From CAZSCF01 sp964636505 (GTDB taxonomy: Bacteria > Patescibacteriota > Minisyncoccia > Moranbacterales > UBA2206): a stretch of 8,052 nt of DNA. Shown in pieces: positions 4,861 through 8,052 of this stretch (position 1 is its first letter; each line of letters opens with the position of its first letter). The notes under the pieces were generated by a model. The model ran no database searches, was not told the DNA's origin, and worked only from the letters and a program-made list of their open reading frames with translations. A program made the position numbers and the translations under genes. The DNA lies in NCBI GenBank assembly GCA_964636505.1, contig CAZWRY010000020.1, positions 1 through 8,052 of the forward strand. The letters are read 5' to 3'.

Positions 4861-6015
4861 CTACACTATTTTTCTCTTTTTTGCTTCTTCTTTCTTTCTC
4901 TGTCTCATAGCTCCTATCGCTTGTCTCTCACTATCTATCTCTTGTTGCATGTCATTTGCCTTTTGCTGAACACCACTTGTCGTTTGTTGAATAACCCCTG
5001 TCTCATGTCTCATGTCTCCTGTCTCTGGATCGTCGCCTTTTCTGTGAATTTCAAACCGACTGTCAAAAATCTTATAAATCATCCAGATAATAAAGATGAG
5101 GATAATGATAGCCACTGTCGTTTTCCATGGCACTACCCAAAATGCGGTTTCTCCGGCCATTTTTATTTGCATATCTTCGGAAAATAAATTGAATTTAGCT
5201 CTATAAAAACCATAGCCCCAAGGAGAAAAACTCCAATCGCTCTCATATTTTCTGTATTTCCCCGGATAAAGCATTCGCTGGTCAATTTCCACGCTGTCTT
5301 TTTTCTTGCCAAACTTATAAATATCCAGGTAGCCCATGGCCTTGTAATGGATATTCCCCGTATTGGAAACCACGGCTTCCAATTTGACCGGACTGCTCCA
5401 AAATATTTTTCTAAGAGACCTAAAGCTTTGCAGCAAGCCGGTTCTCTCTATTTTTTCCGGCCCTTTAACCGCTAAAACCAAAAGGGTTCCGACTCTTTGA
5501 TAAATTTTTATTTTAGAATCTTGATCCTCCGCCCGGTCATTTCCGCTTTCTCCTCCGGCTGCCGTCTTGAAAAACAGGGCGCCATAATAGCCGCCCGTCG
5601 GAGTATTTTCCGGAACTTTGACTTTAAAAGAGATATCCTTGCCTTCTCCCGGATTCAAATGAACATTTTTTGGAACATCTATCCAGCTAATCACATCATA
5701 AGCATAGAGAGGATGTTCTTTGTTGGGAATAAAAAAACGAGCTTCAGTCGTATCATCGGTTACATAGAAATCTTCCAGCTCAATATCAACATTAAAAGAA
5801 TATTCAGCATAGTTTTTCAGATTAATGACTCCGGTTCTTTCTTCGCCGGCATTCATGTCCCAGTCAAATCGCACCGGTGAAACTTGCACGCCGGTTGCAA
5901 TCCTGGGGTCTTGCTGGGAATGTCCGGCTCCTGCGAAACAAAAAGCTCCTGATATCAGAAGCAATAAAAAAAAGAATATTGATTTACCCCGTGAAATTTT
6001 ATTCAAAGTCATCAT
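4861..6015 (-). CDS. WxLIP-like (DUF916-type) exported, membrane-anchored protein with heptapeptide-repeat tail, 384 aa
   Basis: A signal peptide (about 1-34) is followed by a DUF916-like beta domain (43-183): VQVSPVRFDW, NPGEGKDISFKVKVPENTP at 121-139, GGYYGALFF at 141-149, RVGTLLVL at 174-181. A second beta domain (about 190-295) holds NTGNI at 218-222 and a late FYRAKFNL. The membrane helix is at 299-316. Residues 326-384 form a hydrophilic cytoplasmic tail that its paralogue at 3819-4733 lacks. The tail is a run of 7-residue units such as ETGVIQQ, KANDMQQ, EIDSERQ, encoded by heptamer DNA repeats. The membrane-proximal design fits a WxL-interacting protein that would hold WxL-like partners, here encoded just upstream, to the wall or membrane. 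Two ATG codons stand in tandem at the start; neither has a Shine-Dalgarno. The tail may be a coiled coil or disordered. The family call rests on motif pattern. Confidence 0.84.
   Translation of the reverse strand: MMTLNKISRGKSIFFFLLLLISGAFCFAGAGHSQQDPRIATGVQVSPVRFDWDMNAGEERTGVINLKNYAEYSFNVDIELEDFYVTDDTTEARFFIPNKEHPLYAYDVISWIDVPKNVHLNPGEGKDISFKVKVPENTPTGGYYGALFFKTAAGGESGNDRAEDQDSKIKIYQRVGTLLVLAVKGPEKIERTGLLQSFRSLRKIFWSSPVKLEAVVSNTGNIHYKAMGYLDIYKFGKKKDSVEIDQRMLYPGKYRKYESDWSFSPWGYGFYRAKFNLFSEDMQIKMAGETAFWVVPWKTTVAIIILIFIIWMIYKIFDSRFEIHRKGDDPETGDMRHETGVIQQTTSGVQQKANDMQQEIDSERQAIGAMRQRKKEEAKKRKIV
4899..5024. repeat. Heptamer array inside the coding sequence of the longer WxLIP-like gene
   Basis: Eighteen consecutive 7-base units keep one register here. 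The clearest part, 4997-5024, is CCTGTCT, CATGTCT repeated once, and CCTGTCT again; elsewhere are CTTGTCT (4920-4926) and CTTGTCG (4976-4982). Because 21 bases equal seven codons, the protein gains a 7-residue period (tail residues about 331-377). The units resemble those in gyrB and, in AT-richer form, the intergenic arrays. Confidence 0.75.
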
Positions 6016-6028
6016 TATTTACAATTTC

Positions 6029-6057
6029 TATTTACCAAGAAAAAATTCTCCTGCCAA
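6029..6057 (-). promoter_or_regulatory. Possible promoter of the longer WxLIP-like gene
   Basis: Minus-strand TTGGCA (6052-6057, five of six to the -35 consensus), a 17-base spacer, then TAAATA (6029-6034), a poor -10. It lies 13 bases before the first ATG in a 51-base gap. The weak -10 keeps this tentative; read-through from the WxL-like gene is equally possible. Confidence 0.3.
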
Positions 6058-6066
6058 TGCCCGTCC

Positions 6067-6729
6067 TTACGGTGTAGTGGTTGCCTGAAATGTCACCGTA
6101 CCATCATAGGTCCCCGATCTTTGCGTTGTTGGCACATCCAGCTTATAACAAATGCTGGTTACGGTGGAAGTCGCCGAATAAGAGGTATGGCGCATTACAT
6201 CTTCATAGGCCGCAGGAAAACCGGCATATAAATTCAAAGCGTCGTCGCAAGTTGTTCCTGTTCCCCACCAGGTGTTATTTTTTGTCGCCGTTGAAGCATA
6301 AACGCTAAAACCCAGACCCGTGCCTGACCAAACCGCCGAAGTTGGAGTTGTCGCGTTCCAGGCTATCTTATCGGTTATGTTTATGCTTGCATCAGATGTT
6401 TTGTCCATAGTTGTATCCGCGTCATCCCTCTTGACCGCCAAGTTATAACCCCCATTTGCATTGGTGGTTGCCGTACAAGTATTGGAATTGTATACCGGAG
6501 TACCCGGCGTCAAAATTCCCAATGCGACAGGGGTAGTACAAGTCAAGGAAATTGTTTCTGCCACTTCTGTTGTAAGCGTTACTTGCTCGGTATCCGTCGC
6601 ACTCTCTGAGTCCAGCGCTAAAGAAGCCACAAAAAACGACAACAAAAAAACCGACAGCATCAAAGCAGTTATATATTTTTTCTTTTTTGTTTTTTGTTTT
6701 TCTTCCTTCTCTTTGATTTCGTCTATCAT
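6067..6729 (-). CDS. Secreted WxL-like beta-rich surface protein, short paralogue, 220 aa
   Basis: A long charged n-region (1-18, rich in Lys and Glu) and a hydrophobic core (19-39) form a signal peptide or anchor with a likely cut near SLA/LDS. The mature part is Thr-rich and beta-like: VALGILTPGTP at 68-78, TNANGGYNLAV at 89-99, VWSGTGLGFSVYA in the middle, and CYKLDVPTTQRSGTYDGTV near the end. These four blocks recur in the upstream gene, showing paralogy. The order, LGxLTPGTP then NxxGGYxL then a C-terminal SGxYxGTVTF strand, resembles WxL proteins and the related secreted domains of Gram-positive and CPR bacteria, but no Trp-x-Leu pair is present. Four Cys in the mature region could form two disulfides. 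No sortase motif. It lies directly before the WxLIP-like genes. Secretion firm, WxL relationship moderate. Confidence 0.83.
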   Translation of the reverse strand: MIDEIKEKEEKQKTKKKKYITALMLSVFLLSFFVASLALDSESATDTEQVTLTTEVAETISLTCTTPVALGILTPGTPVYNSNTCTATTNANGGYNLAVKRDDADTTMDKTSDASINITDKIAWNATTPTSAVWSGTGLGFSVYASTATKNNTWWGTGTTCDDALNLYAGFPAAYEDVMRHTSYSATSTVTSICYKLDVPTTQRSGTYDGTVTFQATTTP

Positions 6730-6739
6730 CTTTTGTTTA

Positions 6740-6768
6740 ATTACAATATCGAAAGCAAGCTATGTTAC
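6740..6768 (-). promoter_or_regulatory. Candidate promoter, near-leaderless, for the short WxL-like gene
   Basis: Minus-strand GTAACA (6763-6768, four of six), 17-base spacer, TGTAAT (6740-6745, five of six). Ten bases separate it from the ATG at 6729, the same tight spacing as at the serine hydrolase start. No Shine-Dalgarno is present. Confidence 0.42.
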
Positions 6769-6814
6769 CTAGAATTATTTTATACCTATTTAATAAAAAA
6801 AGATATACCAAAAG

Positions 6815-6823
6815 TTATCCACA
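6815..6823 (+). promoter_or_regulatory. Consensus DnaA box
   Basis: Plus-strand TTATCCACA, perfect consensus, inside the 14-mer AAAAGTTATCCACA (6810-6823) that also occurs inverted at 1452-1465. It sits in the AT-rich 101-base gap between the two WxL-like genes, just past the stop of the first. It might bind DnaA as a regulatory or titration site. Confidence 0.5.
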
Positions 6824-6830
6824 GTTTTTT

Positions 6831-7532
6831 CTACAATTTAGTCATCGCCGTGTAAGTAATGATATTGGAATAATTTCCCGATCTTTGGGTTGCCGGCGTG
6901 TCTAATTTATATCCGACCGTTGTTATGTCTCCGCCACCACCGGTATAGCCGATTTTTTCATGAAAGATCGTATCTGCCAAAGGAAAATAGGCGTATTTGA
7001 AATTTGGAGTCGTACCCCATTTGGCTTCTACGCCCGTTCCGGAAGTAACAGAAAAACCCAAGCCGGTTCCGGACCAAAGACAGGGAGTTGTAATATCGCA
7101 AGAATAATTCGGAATAGTTGTCACCGTATCCGTATGTGTCATTTCCTGATTTTGGCTGGCCAAAAGATCATAGCCGCCCCAAGAATCGGTCGTCACCGTC
7201 AAAACAGATTGTCCTGTCACCGGTGTTCCGGGTGTTAGCGTGCCCAAATTAACCGTATTGGAATCAACTTGCAAAGAAATAATGTAGTTAACCATATACC
7301 AAAAACCGGCTTGCAGTTGATAACTCGCGCTTTGCCCAATTCCGATTACCGGTTCGCCAAGAGTATCCGTCAGTTTATAATTAGTTGATATTCCCTCTCC
7401 TCCAGCCACTCCAATCACATCCGCATCAATTTTATAATTAGTGCTGGACATAGCAAGAGCGGAATTCGTTGTTATCCAAAGAAATAATCCGCTGAAGAAA
7501 ATTATTGATATTTTTTTTGTTTTTTTTATCAC
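6831..7532 (-). CDS. Secreted WxL-like surface protein with N-terminal STNYK domain, 233 aa
   Basis: Residues 1-27 form a signal peptide with cleavage at ALA/MSS. Residues 28-79 are a small domain with two STNYK copies (30-34 and 49-53) closing on YQLQAGFWY (71-79); such STNYxL...SGFW units occur in many secreted bacterial proteins of unknown role. The remainder parallels the following gene: VNLGTLTPGTP at 94-104, DSWGGYDLLA at 116-125, LWSGTGLGFSV mid-way, and GYKLDTPATQRSGNYSN near the C-terminus. It is therefore a longer paralogue with an added domain. Two close Cys (YSCDITTPCLW) could pair. The start is GTG at 7532: an in-frame stop lies four codons upstream and the next ATG is after the signal peptide. 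No Shine-Dalgarno; the GTG follows directly on a heptamer array. It probably acts at the cell surface with the WxLIP-like proteins. Binding partners are inferred. Confidence 0.83.
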   Translation of the reverse strand: MIKKTKKISIIFFSGLFLWITTNSALAMSSTNYKIDADVIGVAGGEGISTNYKLTDTLGEPVIGIGQSASYQLQAGFWYMVNYIISLQVDSNTVNLGTLTPGTPVTGQSVLTVTTDSWGGYDLLASQNQEMTHTDTVTTIPNYSCDITTPCLWSGTGLGFSVTSGTGVEAKWGTTPNFKYAYFPLADTIFHEKIGYTGGGGDITTVGYKLDTPATQRSGNYSNIITYTAMTKL

Positions 7533-7534
7533 CG

Positions 7535-7658
7535 AATTTACAATTTACAATTTACAATTTTCAAGCAATGACCAATTTACAAATTTTCAATTTTCAAACT
7601 GTTTTAAAATTTAATCATTGAAAATTCATTGAAAATTGATAATTGATCATTGAAAATT
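7535..7658. repeat. Intergenic degenerate heptamer array between gyrB and the WxL-like cluster
   Basis: Three identical AATTTAC units (7535-7555) and an AATTTTC (7556-7562) begin the array. TTTTCAA occurs twice in a row (7584-7597), and TCATTGA, AAATTGA, TAATTGA, TCATTGA follow at 7626-7653. The 12-mer TCATTGAAAATT occurs three times (7615-7626, 7626-7637, 7647-7658). The inverted pair TCAATTTTCAA (7587-7597) and 7629-7639 is exact. The array fills nearly all of the gap and leaves no room for a conventional GC-rich terminator after gyrB. Confidence 0.75.
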
Positions 7659-7660
7659 TT

Positions 7661-8052
7661 TTAAATATCGAGATTTGTCACGCTCTTCGCATGTGTTTGA
7701 ATAAAACGACGACGCGGTTCAACCTCCGAGCCCATCAAGACATCAAAGATTCTGTCCGCTGCTTCAGCATCTTCAATCATTACTTGGCGCATGATTCTTC
7801 TTTCCGGATCCATCGTCGTTGCCCAAAGCTGTTCCGGATTCATTTCTCCAAGACCTTTATATCTTTGGATATTGGCGCCGGCGATATTCTCACCTTCATC
7901 ATTTTCCATAATCATCAACTCATCATTACCGGAATCTTCTCCTTCTTGTTCTTTGCCTCTTGCCACCTGTTTTTTATTGCTTATTGCTTGTCGCTTGTCG
8001 CTGGTCGCTTTCTTCAGCTCTTCAATAATTTCCATTTTTTCTTCATCGGTAT
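7661..8052 (-). CDS. gyrB: DNA gyrase subunit B, C-terminal end (runs off right edge)
   Basis: The 129 visible residues end in the C-terminal region of GyrB: NIQRYKGLGEMNPEQLW, then TTMDPERRIMRQVMIEDA, VLMGSEVEPRRRFI and a terminal NLDI. GyrB supplies the ATPase and Toprim part of the A2B2 topoisomerase that introduces negative supercoils. ParE of topoisomerase IV is the main alternative, since its C-terminus is similar; the NLDI ending favours GyrB. An internal ATG at 8035 is not the start, because the frame continues to the edge. Just before RYKGLGEMN a linker that is about 7 residues in Bacillus GyrB is about 45 residues long here, beginning with heptapeptide units (ATSDKRQ, AISNKKQ) and ending in an acidic stretch. 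The conserved blocks on both sides are intact, so the protein should be functional. The stop is TAA, and a heptamer array follows. Confidence 0.93.
   Translation of the reverse strand, partial: TDEEKMEIIEELKKATSDKRQAISNKKQVARGKEQEGEDSGNDELMIMENDEGENIAGANIQRYKGLGEMNPEQLWATTMDPERRIMRQVMIEDAEAADRIFDVLMGSEVEPRRRFIQTHAKSVTNLDI
7946..8008. repeat. Heptamer array inside gyrB, encoding a heptapeptide linker insert
   Basis: Nine 7-base units in one register. On the plus strand TTATTGC occurs twice (7974-7987), then TTGTCGC twice (7988-8001), then TGGTCGC (8002-8008); less regular units extend back to 7946. Translated on the minus strand they give 7-residue units with Lys/Arg near the end and Gln last. 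The reading frame stays open because three units equal seven codons. Confidence 0.78.

Noticed and set aside
5935..5945. Lipobox in the longer WxLIP-like signal peptide (GAFC at residues 23-26)
   Set aside because: Phe at the -1 position is not accepted by signal peptidase II; an ordinary signal peptide fits better.
7535..7658. CRISPR array or phage attachment site
   Set aside because: Units are 7 bp with no spacers, and there are no cas genes, integrase or tRNA; the structure is a tandem heptamer array.

Overview
All ten supported genes read on the minus strand, so transcription runs from the right edge to the left. The organism is most likely an ultrasmall bacterium of the Candidate Phyla Radiation, probably a Parcubacteria-like Patescibacterium. 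This is inferred from several signs: moderately AT-rich DNA, almost no Shine-Dalgarno sites, a membrane-anchored protein with an excisionase-like HTH of a type common there, a small stand-alone GIY-YIG gene, and a secreted fibre protein with LLDG motifs and low-complexity Gly/Thr repeats. TGA works as a stop, so there is no evidence for the recoded UGA of Gracilibacteria or Absconditabacteria.

In transcription order the window holds: the C-terminus of gyrB (right edge); two related secreted beta-rich proteins resembling the WxL fold; two related exported, membrane-anchored proteins resembling the WxL-interacting protein (DUF916-type) architecture; an exported FN3-like protein with a C-terminal membrane segment; an HTH-plus-membrane protein; a membrane-anchored class A beta-lactamase-like serine hydrolase; an intrinsic terminator overlapped by a strong extended -10 promoter; a GIY-YIG gene enclosed by a perfect 15-bp inverted repeat; and the N-terminal 351 residues of a large secreted fibre or adhesin that runs off the left edge. 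The central block looks like a cell-surface module. Two WxL-like and two WxLIP-like genes lie side by side, which suggests a CPR counterpart of the Firmicutes WxL system; this rests on motif patterns only.

The most unusual signal is not a gene. Four intergenic gaps (about 3091-3174, 3713-3817, 4747-4858 and 7535-7658) consist largely of degenerate 7-bp repeats that keep one register and are arranged as fold-back halves. The same 7-bp periodicity occurs inside two coding regions. In the gyrB linker (7946-8008) and the cytoplasmic tail of the longer WxLIP-like protein (4899-5024), three heptamers make seven codons, so both unrelated proteins carry a similar heptapeptide repeat ending in RQ, KQ or QQ. 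This looks like a dispersed heptamer family that has entered both non-coding and coding DNA.

Two perfect DnaA boxes lie in inverted orientation within a shared 14-mer, one in each of two gaps. Together with gyrB they hint, weakly, at nearness to the replication origin. There is no stretch over 300 bases without a gene.
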